A DNA stretch of 64,000 bases from Persicaria tinctoria (Eukaryota; Streptophyta; Magnoliopsida; Caryophyllales; Polygonaceae): contig JBANSL010000005.1 in assembly GCA_037127255.1 (NCBI GenBank), forward strand, positions 77,753,160-77,817,159, in the 5' to 3' direction. A model generated the notes under the pieces. It was not told where the DNA came from and did no database searches. It saw nothing but the letters and a program-made list of their open reading frames with translations. Of this stretch, positions 32,601 through 45,017 are shown in pieces (within the stretch, counting starts at the first letter, position 1; each line of letters starts with the position of its first letter). The position numbers and the translations under genes are program-made.

Positions 32601-34163
32601 TGGGATAAGATTTGCAGACCGGAAAAATATGGGGGAATTGGGCTTAGGAAATCGAAAGAGATGAATGAAGCCCTTCAAATGAAACTACTTTGGAAAATAT
32701 TGGCTGAACCAGAAAACGTCTGGGTGTCTCTCATTAAACACAAGTATCTTCGTTCAGCTAACATCCTTGAATACGTGAAAAGTGGAGATTCTTCATGGCA
32801 ATGGGCCAAACTGACAACTCTTATAGATAAATTTAAGACTGGCCTTATTTGGTCAGTAGGAAATGGTTCATCTATCAAATTCTGGACGGATAATTGGATT
32901 ACAACAAGCTCTCTGCTATCTAGGGATGATTGCCCCCAAATTAACAACATAGAAGAAACTGTCAGTGACTATATTTTAGGCGGTAGATGGTGGACGGAAA
33001 AACTTAGCAATACATTACCAAATGACGTAGTCAAAGAAATCCTGGACATTCCACTTCCCGTTTCCCCCTTTGAGGATCGCTTATACTGGTGGCCTGATAG
33101 GGCTGGTTGGTTCACCACGTCCAGTGCATATAAGTTAATCACAACTCAATCCTCATTGAGCATTGACAATAACGCATGGATATGGAATTTGGATATTCCG
33201 CCTAAGATCATAAATTTTCTATGGAAAGTTTGTCAAAATGGCCTCCCTACTGCCTCTAGGTTGGCTCAACGTGGGACTTCTATACCTTCCACCTGTCAAC
33301 TGTGCAACTGTGCAGTTGAAGATGATGTTCACTTCTTACTAGAATGCCCATATGTGCGCCCTCTCTTTCGCTTACCTACACACGTAAACTCAACTATATC
33401 CAGTATGATAAATCATTCACGGGAGATAAAACCTATCTTTTCATTCATCGGAAACAAGCTTACATCCGTTGCCAAGGTGGAGCTTGCCTTTTCTTAGTGG
33501 ACGGCTTGGTACATTCGAAACCAATTTGTTTTTAGACAGATCCCCATACCTCATAGAGAAAGTTCATTACGTATCATTAAAACCCATAAGGAAAATTGGA
33601 GTAAAACAGCTCACTTTGAGTATAGCTTGGATGAGGATTTCCCCTTACGCAGACGAATCTCCAAGCATCCAAGGACGAAAAGAAAGCATGATAACATTAC
33701 TTGGCGAAAACCCCCCAAGGGAACTTTCAAATTAAATTTTGATGGCTCCACAATTTCAAACAATGATAGCTCGGCTGGAGCCGTAATCCGGGACTGGGAA
33801 GGACATCCGATACACATCTGTTATAAAAATCTTGGCAAACAAAGTCCTTTGAAAGCGGAAGCGCTTGCTCTTAAACTGGGAATCCAACAACTCCGTATCA
33901 ATAAACTCCACATTGAAGGTAACTCCATGATAATCATAAACCACCTAAATAAAACATCTACATGTCCTTGGGAAATCGAACTGATTTTATCAGATGTTAA
34001 ATTTCTACTATCGACTTTGGAAGAAGTTTTCTTCTTTCATGTTCCCCGATTAGGCAATAGAGTGGCTGATAAGGTTGTACATCTTTGCCACTCTGTCTGG
34101 GGTGTCGATATTAACAACAATTCTGGTCTTCTAGACCTCATCCGTAAGGATGTCATCGGGTAG
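29680..34163 (+). pseudogene. LINE ORF2: endonuclease-reverse transcriptase-RNase H, broken
   Basis: It opens MKITYWNCRGIKK, typical of plant L1 ORF2, then shifts frame near 29715-29730. An AP-type endonuclease follows (LGDLNEIL, EKLDRVLVHHQ, SSDHCPISISL). Reverse transcriptase carries LLPKRDNPTNTSHYRPISLC, KLDMEKAYDRVDW, RGLRQGDPLSPFLF and FVDDIIIF. A zf-RVT region (C-x2-C...H-x4-C near 33295-33345) follows, then RNase H (KLNFDGSTISNN, LGNRVADKVVHLCH). Breaks: the 5' frameshift, the insertion near 31598-31955, a stop near 32421, and a frame change after about 33495. Many residues are conserved, so decay is recent to moderate. Confidence 0.85.
31598..31955 (+). mobile_element. SINE-like insertion in LINE reverse transcriptase
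   Basis: About 350 bases separate the RT motif ending VNSGPTS from FFPSRGLRQGDP, which are normally nearly adjacent. The insert has a Pol III B-box-like GTGGGATTCGACCCT near 31668-31682 and a tail TTTTATTACCAAAAAAGAAA (31881-31900). That is consistent with a tRNA-derived SINE. A clean duplication was not found and about 55 bases after the tail are unexplained. Confidence 0.5.
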
Positions 34164-34205
34164 AGCTCGCTCGCCCGAATTTTTTCCTAATCAAAATATA
34201 TATAT

Positions 34206-35550
34206 ATATATAGAGGATGGTTATGGTGAAAACACCTCTTAGGATGTAATTTGTGAACGAATCTGATCCACTGGATTTGAAAAAATGAAAGGTCTAGATT
34301 AATAATGCTTTAAATTGTTTAAAACAAAAAAAAATAGTGGGCCTCACCTATTTTAACCCCACGCGCAAACCCCCATATTTAGATGGAAAGTGAAACATTC
34401 CCCCTCCCCTTCAAAGTTCAAACGGTATCTGATTTGAATTTTTTACTGCGTTTTTTTTTTTTTTTGTTTTTGTTTATTTTTAGCTTTTTGTTTTTTTTAA
34501 TATCTTTTATGAATAAATAATAGGAGGAATTATTCATCGATATATGATGAATTATGCAAATATGCATCGAATGATGAGAAATTATTCATAGAAATGAACA
34601 AAATTTTGAATAACAATATTCGTATTTATGATTGGGTAATGTAAGATTAAATAGGAGCTCATTAGTTATTCACCCTAATTCTACAATTATTCATCGATTG
34701 ATGAAGAATTATTCATAGAATTTAACAAAATTTTGAGTAACAATATTTGGATTTCTGGTTGAGTAATGTGCGATTTAATGGGAAAACATAAGTACGTTAT
34801 TCATCCAAATTATGCAATTATTAATCGATTGGTGAGGAATTATTCGTAGAAATGGACGAAATTTTGAGTAACAATATTCGTATTTATGGTTGAGTAATGT
34901 GCGATTAAATGAAAACTTATACGTTATTCATTCAAATTCTGTAATTATTCATCAATTGATGAGAAATTATTCGTAGAAATTAGTGAAATTGTGAGTAACG
35001 AAATTTTCCTTAATGCATCCAAAAAATTTTAATTTCAAAAAATTGTTTAATAAAAGTTTTTTCGTATGTATGAATGCTTTTATTTGTGTATTAATATTAT
35101 TCGGGAGTCATAACAATATTATTCGTATTTATCAAAATGTTTCGATGTAGTAAAAATAACATTATAAATTAATATCCTAAATAAATAAAAATCGCATTAT
35201 TCGACTACGCTAACTAAATTGTTCGTAGGTACCCAGATGCACTCCTAGTGGGATCGTGGGAAACTCTTTCGATTTTTCAAAGCAACCAAATATTTGCATG
35301 ATTTTAGGATCCCACCAAAAAAAACTGCCAAAAATTTCTGTTTTTAAAGAAGATTAAAAAAGTACCTGAAGATGGTAACACACGCACGTTAAATTAGCGT
35401 GAGTTTCATGTTACGTGGGCCCTTTTTTTTTTTAATTTAAAAACAAAAAATTCCATTTAATCTCAACCATCCATTCTAACATTTGAAGGGTTTAGATTTG
35501 TTCACAAATTGTATTATAAGGAGTGTTTACAAAGGATCCTTCCTATATAT
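34206..35550. mobile_element. TA-repeat-embedded TIR element, copy B
   Basis: The left end TATATAGAGGATGG...ACACCTCTTAGGATGTAATTTGTGAAC is matched inverted at 35500-35550 (TTGTTCACAAATTGTATTATAAGGAGTGT). The arms contain many ATTATTCRT/CGAATRAT motifs. There is no coding capacity. Its right TA tract is shared with copy C. Confidence 0.72.
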
Positions 35551-35553
35551 ATA

Positions 35554-37209
35554 TATATAGGGTGGTTACGGTGTAAACACCCCTTAGGGTGAAATTTGTA
35601 AACACATCTAAGCCTTTCATTTGAGAGAAACCAATGGATGAGATTAATCCGATTTTTTAATTAAAAAAAATTAAAACTCATCCAACTTGCCCTAAATTGG
35701 CGCGTGTAGCCCAAAAATAATCCCAAAATTAAGAGAAAAAAGATGGAAAGAAAGATCGATGCCGCGATTCCAGATTTCCAGGTGATCCAACTTCCAAATA
35801 CCTTCTACATGTACGAAACTGTTTCTTCTTCTTCTTCTTCTTCTTTTTTTGGTTTTTTTAGTACGTATTTGTTATTTACCAATTATATTGTGTTAAAATT
35901 ATATTATTCGGTTCAATTAGAAAGATTATTCGGTTAAATGTGATATATTATTCGTTTAAGTTTGAGAGATTATTCGGTTAAATTATAAATATTATTCACA
36001 TGTAAGATGATGATTGTACTAGTAATATTATTCGGATAAAATTATATTATTTAGTTAAATTAGATGATTAGTCGGTTAAATGTGATATATTATCCGATTA
36101 ATTTTAAAAGATTATTTGGTTAAATTATAAATATTATTTGTATGTAAGATCACGATTGTACTAGTAATATTATTCAGTTCAAATTATTCATTAGTGTAGA
36201 TATTATTCGTACGTATTGAACAGAGTATTCATATGTAGATATTATTCGTAAGTATTGTAGATATTATTTATAAGTATTCTAGATATTATTCGTATGTATT
36301 GAATAGATTATATACTGAACATAAATATTATTCGCAAGTATTGTAAATATTATTCGTAGCAATATGGGTCATTATTCGTATATATATAAACAATTATTTA
36401 TTTAATTAAATTATGCTCGATATAAGAGATTATTCGTATGTATACAAGTGATTATTCATATATATAAATATATATATAAGTAAATTTGTTTACTTAAATT
36501 GTGTTGGATATAAAAGATTATTCATATGTATATGACCAATTATTCGTTAGAAAAACGGAATTATTCGTCGGTATAGAAGAAATTGTTCGTAGATATGTGT
36601 GAAATTATTATTCAATATATGACGAATCCTTCATATAAATAACTACAACTAAAATCCTAAATTATTCGTCGATAGATGACGAACTATTCATATAAATATT
36701 GGGACTCTTCATCGATATACTAAAAACAGTATTAAAAACAAGTATAAAAACTTAACGGTATAAACAATATTAAAAAAAAAAGTATACAAAAATATTTAAA
36801 AAAACAGTATATTTATTGAAATTGTGATGTTATTGAATATTGGAATTGTTCATCAAGTACATATAACCAAGTACAAAACAGTATATAAAAAATACAGTAA
36901 GAATAATAGTAATTGGTGGGGTACATCTCTCACAATTGTGAATTATGAGAGATTAAAAAAAGTAATTTGATTGAATAATAGTAATTTGATTTGCCTGATT
37001 AAAAAAAACTGCTTCGGATTTTTATCTGTACTACACGCGCACTAATGCAATACGAGATGAGATTAGGTGGTTTTTTTTTGTGGGTCCCACAATTTTTTTT
37101 ATTAAAAAAAAAGAAATGGAGATTGAATCTTAACCATCCATTTCACTCGATTTAAAGGCTGAGATTTGTTTACAAATTGCATTGTAAGGAGTTTATATAT
37201 ATATCTCTT

Positions 37210-37218
<9 letters not shown>
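35554..37218. mobile_element. TA-repeat-embedded TIR element, copy C
   Basis: The left end TATATAGGGTGGTTACGG...ACACCCCTTAGGGTGAAATTTGTAAACA has an inverted partner near 37165-37218 (TGTTTACAAATTGCATTGTAAGGAG). The interior is packed with ATTATTCG (more than fifteen copies including variants between about 35900 and 36720). The only ORF, 35743-35937, is a short serine-repeat frame and is not convincing. Confidence 0.72.
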
Positions 37219-37245
<27 letters not shown>

Positions 37246-37249
37246 ACGG

Positions 37250-37349
37250 GCTAGAATTAAATAGGAGCTTTTTATAGGTCCATTGAAAAACCGTACCCGC
37301 CAGGTCAAAACCCGCAAGGTTCGAGTCGACCCGGACCCGTGAGCATCTC
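37250..37349. mobile_element. Possible hAT-like terminus just upstream of DPH2
   Basis: Reading on the minus strand from 37349, the sequence begins TAGAGATGCTCACGGGTCCG and continues with GGGTCGACTCGAACC. This resembles hAT ends beginning YAGAGATG. It ends about 70 bases before the DPH2 ATG, so it may contribute to the DPH2 promoter or 5' UTR. No partner end was identified. Confidence 0.35.
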
Positions 37350-37416
37350 TACTTCCCTCCTCCTCCCGGCCTCCCCTCCTTTGTTTCTCCTCTCTCAAAC
37401 TCGGTTCTCTTGCCAA

Positions 37417-40400
37417 ATGGATTTTGCTTCAAATTACGAAATCAATCGCACAGCTGAATTCATCTTCACCCGGCAATTCTCCCGGGTGGCGTTGCAGGTT
37501 CTCTTTCCTTCTAATCAGTTTAATGTATTTTTTCTGAAATTTGTGGGTTCCTCAAAAACCCCAATTGAACCCTTGTCATATTTCCTGCATCCATGTAAAA
37601 ATTCTACAGCTAGCGAAGATGAAAGATCGAAATCGTTAAAAAATTATGTTTATTTCATTGGAAATTTGTTCCTTTTTTCATGTTGCTGATCCGGCTTCCA
37701 GATGGGCTACTCAGCTTCATTTTTGTGGTGTCTGTTAAACCCTAACAAAGCCTTTCACCTAATTAGCTTTCCAGCTAGCGAAGAGGACAGCTGCAATCAT
37801 TTACATGTGTTCTGATTTGATTCTCGTTATTATTATCAGTTCCCAGATGAGCTGCTAAAGGATTCAACCAGAGTTGTGACAGCGTTGCGTGATAAGCTTG
37901 GAGAGCTTTCGGGGGGATGTTCCAAAGGTAAGGAGAGGAAAAAAGTGGGTTTGTATGTTATGGCCGATACCTTGTATGGTAGCTGCTGTGTTGATGAAGT
38001 TGGAGCATCACATATTGGTGCTGAATGTGTTGTACATTATGGCCATTCGTGTTTGAGCCCGTAAGTTTTCTGTTTTAATGAATGGATAATTTTCAGTTGT
38101 TGGACTTCCTAGTATACTGAGCTATTTAAGGACAAGGTTTAGTTTTACAAGAGTTTGGATTGGCGACGAAGTTTTCTCTGTTTTAGCTTGAGGGTAACTT
38201 GTTATTTTCGTGCTTGTGTTGTGACCATCAATGCATTTTGTATCTTTGCTGTAATATGTTTAGCTGCTTGAACTTTCTTTTGTCACCTATTACCTTTCCT
38301 TACTTAAAAACAAACAAGGGGTAAATTAGCACAAGAAAATAAGTTTGTAAGGGTGCAGTGGATAGATTGAATCGCGACCTTTAGGAAATAATTTCAAGTT
38401 ATCAGCCTATATCTTTAGACCTTTGGTATATTCATCCCTTTTGTTAATACAGAATTACTGCCCAATAAAGAAATTTACGGTTTATGGTTCATCTTGGGAA
38501 ATGGAAACATATGGGTGATTGGTGATCCTTCGCAATTTCTTTTCTGTTTCTATCCAGCCTTTTTTTCCCCTGTTTTCTATGTTTTCATTCAACATAGAAA
38601 ACAATTTATCTCCAACATTTAATTTTCAACGTTTTCATTCAATTTATCTCTTTTAAAAATAATTATTATGATTATTATATTACGGAGTATTATTTTGGTT
38701 TGAGTGTTCCTTATTATTATGTGGATATTTTGGCAAAATGAAATTCTGAAAGAATGTGCTGAAAAATATTACTATAGCCCGTTAGACATTCTTCACCATG
38801 GAGTTTATGCTTTGAGTTGTATTATATTTTATACTATTGTTTCTGTTTACTTGTTTCCTTTTGAGACTGTTGTGTGAAAACTATAATTTAATTATTTTCA
38901 ACACATCATATGAGTCTTTAAAAACAGATTGATACCTAGCTAGTACAGTTTTTTAATAGATAAGATGCTAGCATGCAAATATGCAATGATATGTCATATT
39001 TCTGATTGCAGTTACTTTTTTATGCTCACTTTGATCTTTTATATCTGTTTGCAGCACATCTACTCTTCCGGTTTTATTTGTGTTCGGAAAAACTTCTATC
39101 GATGTCTCTGCTTGTGCTGAGAGTATAAACCATTTTGCATCAAGCAAGGACAAGCTTATTCTGGTATTTCTCTGAGGATAACCGATGAAATCCTGCAGTT
39201 CTTTCTAGTATGGGAGTCAATCACTGAATGTTTTGTACTTTACTGCCTTGATAGTTTAACTATATATTCCAGTGTTAATTGCTTTCTTTTAGTTCTGATT
39301 GTTGGATTTGATTCTAATTGCTTTGTAAAATCTTCTACTTTTTGGGAAAGGGTGAAAATTGCCGTGTTAGATTCTTTTACAGTAATTAATGGAAAATATC
39401 AGTAGGGATGACTTGTATTCCAAGAATTCTAATGTTTTGTCCAAACAGCACATTTTCTTGTGCTGTTATCTTACATCTGAGTTTCAACTTTATTTTTTCA
39501 AAACAGATTTTTGTTAAGGCTTACTGTGGGCGCTCTCATAATTGGTATGGTTTCTCATTTGATAGCTTAACTTGGAGAGTGAAGTGCTAAATTTTATATG
39601 TTTTTACTGCAGCCTCTTTTCCCCTGTTCTACAAAAAAAAGCATATCGTGCCAAAAAAAACCTATAATCAGCACAATGTTATAGTTCATTCTTCCCATTT
39701 CACAGTTCGTGTGAATATACTGGCAAAGTTGAACTTCTTTTTATTACTGTGGTTGCTGATTCTAAATGTATTTATGTGACAAGTTATATGGAGTGCTTTT
39801 ATTTTCCATGCAATCTATATTTTCACTTGGAATCATGAATCGTTTCAATTTGTGAAAGACTAATATTTCCTGCACACTTATGCCTGATTTCCCATTTTCA
39901 CCCTTTCGTAAGGTCCTGTTTGGATTGGAGTACACACATGCATTGCATAGGATTAAAGAAACACTAGCAGTTCAGGCATCAAAAAATGTTCTATGTGCTG
40001 ATGTTTTTTGTACTTCCATGGATCCGCCCAAAGACAATACATTCTCCAACAAGCAAGATAAGGGTACCTATAACCAGACATGTAGCACTGAAGCTGGAAC
40101 AAGATATTGCATTGGTGGTTTGACTTGGGAATTGCCCGAGGGTAAAAAAGTGAAGGATTGCATACTTGTTTGGGTTGGTTCCGACAATGCAGCATTTGCA
40201 AACGTTTTGCTCACTTTCAACAGTTGTGAAATAGGTGCTGTTTTAGCTTTCATGCAATACAATTTCCTGGTAAAACATTTAGATTTCTTTGATATGCCTG
40301 TGTTATTTAGATGTTTTCGGTGACAAAGTTTGACCCATCAATATAATCCAGGTGCATACTCTTGAGATATTCTTGAAGGAATAGGATGTCTACTTCATAC

Positions 40401-42788
40401 TTAGTGAGAAATATTTCTTGCACTACTTTGTGTAATCAAATGATCTGAAGCATGTCTTGGCATTTGTTGCAGTAAGATATGATGCTTCCGGAAACTTTCT
40501 AGCCACAGATTTCATTCAGCACACAAGGGTTTTGAAGCGTAGGTACTCTTGTCATCTGTGCTTATTTCCCTTAGATTATATTTGTTAATTCCTTGGTGAT
40601 CTTCAAAATGTTATTAGTCCGCATGGAGATAGAATTATAAGGATTTAAAATGCTTTTTAAATGTCTGTTTTCCATGGCATAATGGATGATATTTTTTTTC
40701 CAGATATTACTTGGTGGAGAAAGCTAAGGATGCTAATGTTGTTGGTATTTTGGTTGGAACTCTTGGTGTGGGTATGGCTTCTCATTTTACTTGGTTTCTT
40801 ATGCTCCCATTTTTAGTGTTTTTTTTTCCCGGGATTATTTATATTCATTGTTGGTTTGGTAAAGTAAACTTGCATATGATTTCTGGAACTTTCTCAATAT
40901 GTTATTGCTTAGGATAAGGTGAGTGTTTGGAATGAGCTTAAATTTAATATGTGAAATTGCCATATGCAAACTATTTAGATATTTAGCTGAGTTGTATTTC
41001 GTTTTGGACTTGAAAGTTAAATGTGGTTATAATAGGAAGTCTAGTTGTTGCTTGTGCTATTTGTTAAGGCAATAATAATCAGTGCTGTCTTTGTGTTAAG
41101 AGTTGAATTGTGATTTTTGTTTCTAGAGTTGAGTGAGTTGTGATGGTTTTCCCTTCCTTTTTTGAAATACTAATATCCCAGATTTACATGGTTTCTTTTT
41201 GGTTATCATCATTGTAAATGGAAATGTAAAATATGACGAATATTGTGTAATGGCACTGACTTCGTTGTCCCTTTGTTGGCTCCGCTTGATATGATGCAGC
41301 TGGTTATCTTCATATGATTCATCAAATTAAGCAGTTGATCACGAGCGCTGGCAAAAAGACCTATATATTTGCTATGGGAAGGCCTAACCCAGCAAAGCTA
41401 GCCAACTTTCCTGAGGTCATTACACGTCCATACTTTTGTTCTACTAGATAAACCTATTTTTGATCAATAATATGAAATTAGTATTGTGCAGTGTGATATT
41501 TTTGTTTATATTTCCTGTGCGGAAACTGCCCTGTTGGATAGCAAAGAGTTCTTAGCTCCAGTCATCTCTCCCTTCGAAGCGATGGTTGCTTTTGGCAGGT
41601 ACTTGCTTTTTGGAACACTTCTACATCATAAAGTACTTGGTAGAGTCCAACTTTTGATTTTAGATAAGATCAGGGGGCTTGGCTCTCATTTATAGAGAAA
41701 ATTGAGAGAAAAAAGAAGTGACCAAATGACCTAAATGTAGGAGCAGAACATTATTGTGTTGAAATGAGGGGGAGGGATTTTTTTCTGAGTGCACTTTCCA
41801 AATTAAGAGATGGTGTGCTGTGTGGTGTTGACACATAGTGTATTTCTGGATTCGAGATTGTGGTTGCTTGTGTTCTTGTCTAAGTGGGTAGAAGGGGTTA
41901 TTTTAGCTGTGTACTCGCTAAAGTGGCTATAAGGGAGGGAGGTTTACTACTGCTTCAAGGATCAACGAGAGTCTAATAGTCTATGCAAGTGGCAATTGGG
42001 TGGGTTTTATTCTTGCAGTAGATTTTAACGAGGGTCTGATGCTTTATGAGGATGTGGATTTCGGGGAAGAACACTACGAAGGAAGAAATCTTTGAGTAAT
42101 TTTCTGCATCTGATTATAATGAAGCTGTTATGGACAAGGACCCCTGTTTTTTGTTCTGCTCTTTTCATAGAATGTCTTATTTTTCTATTGCTCTCAACTA
42201 GAAGGTTCACTTCTCTCTAATCTAGAAATGATAAGTAGCTAATATTCTTTTGCTGCACCAGAGGAATGCACTGGACTGGGGAGTATACACTACAGTTCAG
42301 GGATTTGATTTCTACACCTTTGCCTGAAGCGGAAGGCCACTTAGAGGAGGCTCGATATTCATTTCTCCAAGGTGGATATGTAGAAGATATTGGTCGGGGA
42401 GGTATCTCATTTTTTATACTGTTAATACATCGTTAATAGTTCCCTGTCATGGTGACTTTTTAACCTAACAAAGAATCATCTTGTTAGTCTTTTCTTGACT
42501 CTGGATTTTGCTGACTGACCACATTTTCTTGGAATACCAGAGAACATTGACAGCAGCAAAATGCCTCTGGCATTGGAGGCTGCAGTGGAAAAGGCGCTCA
42601 AGATCCATGAAGCGTACCCACAAGCCATGGTTATGAGCACAGGAAAATCCGGGGCGGAATTTTTGGCAACGCGATCATATAAAGGGTTGGATGTCAAAGA
42701 TAATTCAGCTCCGGCTCCATTTTTAATTGGTAAATCAGGCAGAGCAGCCGGGTACAATGACGAGAAGTTGCAGCCGGAAAGTCTTTGA
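37417..42788 (+). CDS. DPH2: Diphthamide biosynthesis protein 2 (10 exons, complete)
   Basis: DPH2 partners DPH1 in the first step of diphthamide synthesis in the cytosol: transfer of a 3-amino-3-carboxypropyl group from SAM to a histidine of elongation factor eEF2. Exons: 37417-37497, 37840-38060, 39055-39163, 39913-40234, 40473-40542, 40704-40771, 41300-41415, 41492-41598, 42262-42401, 42541-42788. All junctions are GT-AG and phases agree, giving 493 codons, the usual size. Family motifs: [29 protein letters not shown] (cysteine near residue 98), [26 protein letters not shown], and [20 protein letters not shown] (cysteines near 330 and 338). [10 protein letters not shown] and CDIFVYISC hold candidate iron-sulfur ligands. 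The start fits DPH2 N-termini ([25 protein letters not shown] across the first junction). I see no break. Confidence 0.95.
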
Positions 42789-42963
42789 TTGCCATAACAT
42801 GTGTTTTGTTGGTATTTCAGGGTTTAGCATATTGATATTTGATAGTACCATCGTAAGAAGTTCTTGAAGGTTTAGCATATTGACTTTTTGTTATGTCAAT
42901 TTTGTGTTTTTTTAAGAGAGAAAAAAATGTGTTTTTTAAGAGCAGTTGGATTGTTCGCATGAA

Positions 42964-43060
42964 CCATTCCGGAATGGCTCAATCGGAAAGGACTTGTGGG
43001 TAGTACCCATAGGTCCCCGGTTTGAACCTCGGAATAACCGCTCTTTATTTACCAATTCAA
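42964..43060 (+). mobile_element. Very short tRNA-derived SINE
   Basis: The 97-base insert is flanked by a 16-base duplication, GGATTGTTCGCATGAA (42948-42963) and GGATTGTTCGCGTGAA (43061-43076), with one mismatch. It contains an A-box-like GGCTCAATCGGAAAGG and a B-box GGTTTGAACCTC at tRNA-like spacing. The long duplication shows LINE-mediated insertion. It sits 176 bases after the DPH2 stop. Confidence 0.8.
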
Positions 43061-43232
43061 GGATTGTTCGCGTGAAGGGTGCAATACTCTACGCTTTAAG
43101 TTGGATTTCAATGGTCTTTTTTATGCCATAAGAGCATCCCCAACACCACCTCTGAAATAGAGAAAAGTGAAGAATTTGGAGAAAAGATGGTTGTTTGGGC
43201 TCCAATGACTGTTCTATCTCATTCTCTAAAAT

Positions 43233-43701
43233 TAGGGATGGTACAAATCTCGTAAATTCCGATCTCGTCTCGATCTCATTAGGATTGGGGGGGGGGGGGG
43301 GGGAATGATCCTATCCCGTAAAAATTATATGCGACATATCCCGTTGGGTGTGCACTTTTGTATATGATAATATATACACACTACACACTGCATGGTATAT
43401 GAATATCCCGATGAAAAAAGTGTACGCTAATGATATGTGATTATGTGTATGTATATACTATGTGTATATAAGGAAATCGTAAAGTATAAAAATGATTATA
43501 GATCTTTGAAAACTATAAAAATATATAGGGATTTTTTTATTTTTTTGTAATATTTTTTATTTGAGGGACATGGCTCGTCCTGTCCTGAGAGAGATAAGGC
43601 CCATGCAAGATTAAAAAAAAATAGTGAATCCCATCTTGGTCATGTCCTGCAAAAATTACGCGGAATAACCCCTATATTGTCCCGTCCCGCGTCCAACCCT
43701 A
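43233..43701. mobile_element. hAT-like MITE
   Basis: It starts TAGGGATGGTAC and ends with the inverted form GTCCAACCCTA, with GGGACGGGACR-type subterminal motifs. The flanking 8-mers no longer match, so the boundaries are probable only. It contains an unbroken run of 17 G at 43287-43303. Confidence 0.5.
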
Positions 43702-43752
43702 ACTAATAGAGAAATGATAAGAGAGATAGAGAAATTCTCTCCCCCAACTTCC

Positions 43753-44155
43753 GCAGCGTGAATCTTCTGCCCCAACTTCCCGCCCCACAACCCCGCCCCA
43801 CAAAATTATTTTGTCATTAAATTAATATTAAAAAAAAAATTAAAAATATATTTAGCTTATACATACTTAGTATAACATATTTGAAAAAAATCTTTAAAAA
43901 AATGAATTATAATTTTTTTAAAAAAATATATAGTAAAACAACATTTTTTAAAACTTTAAAAAATCTTTCTATCTCTTTTGAATTATTATAATTTTCGTAA
44001 GTTGGTTTTTAAAGATTTTTTTTTCAAATATGTTATAATAAGTATGTAGAAGCTAAATATTTTTTTTTTAATTTTTTTAATATTAATTTAATGGCAAAAT
44101 AATTTTGTGGGGCGAAGTTGTGGGACGGGATGTTGGGGCAGAAGATTCACACTGC
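43753..44155. mobile_element. Long-palindrome fold-back MITE
   Basis: The left arm GCAGCGTGAATCTTCTGCCCC is matched inverted at the right end (GGGGCAGAAGATTCACACTGC). Pairing continues through CCACAAAATTATTTTG and far into the AT-rich centre, giving arms of roughly 190 bases and almost no unpaired core. No coding sequence. Confidence 0.7.
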
Positions 44156-45017
44156 ACTTTCCGCTCATAAAAAATAGGACGGTTAGTTCGCGAGAATTAG
44201 CAAATGGTGGATTGAAAGAAAAGACCACTTAAGACTTTAAGCACATTGACCATTTAAGACTGACACTTTGTAAAATGACTTATATGACACAGATAACCCC
44301 GGAGGATCGAGTAAGAAAAGAAGTGAGTGGCAAGCACTCTTATGAACCATATCTCAATTAAGGGATGGAATATGATATAGCTTTGAATTAATTGAGATCA
44401 CTATGAAACATTGTTTTATCTATTTAATTTAGACTATCATATTAAAAGATACTATTATATTGACTAAACATATATCAAACGCTTCCCTCACTTTTCTCAT
44501 GTTGAATGTTGTAAACCTTTTACACCCTTAAACTTTACACCTTTTACCACTTTTAATATAAATCAAATGTTTTACACCACACACTTCTTATTATCAACTA
44601 GTCCGACTTTTCATACCAAACTTAAAATTGTTTTTGGTAATGTAACATTTTGAAATGGAAATGTTTGATTTTCATGAAACTTTTAGGCCAGAGAATAACT
44701 TGTCCCGACCTGCACTTTACCACGTCATTATTACTTCCACTTACTCTCCACGTTCTACTTTGATTATTATGTCTTACATTGATTGATATGGTTTATTTTG
44801 ATTGGTATGTTTTACTTTGATTGATCTTGTTTCAGTTGAGTACAAGTTCTCACACACAATACCCACATTTTATCTACTAATTAATGTTGAAAGATCCCCA
44901 AAGAATTCCTATTATGGTGACTTCAAGGGGACCTTGTGGGCAACCCCATGGGTGACCTCGTGAGTTGGCATTCCATCAGGATTCACAAGCTATATTATAG
45001 CTTCAATACGACATCTC
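44156..45017. other. Intergenic sequence, nothing recognised
   Basis: AT-rich unique-looking sequence with no convincing ORF, RNA gene or repeat ends. Confidence 0.4.

Larger units (their letters stand above)
27376..34190 (+). mobile_element. L1-type LINE, degenerate
   Basis: A long non-LTR element with an ORF1-region (to 29683) and an ORF2 with endonuclease, reverse transcriptase, zf-RVT and plant-type RNase H (29680-34163). ORF2 has frameshifts and stops, and a SINE-like insertion breaks the RT. The 3' end runs into a TA microsatellite shared with the next element. No clear poly-A tail or target duplication can be placed. The 5' end may lie beyond the Gypsy insertion. Confidence 0.82.

Noticed and set aside
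42964..43060. Possible tRNA gene
   Set aside because: A and B boxes are present, but no full cloverleaf with acceptor stem could be drawn, and the 16-base duplication marks it as a SINE.
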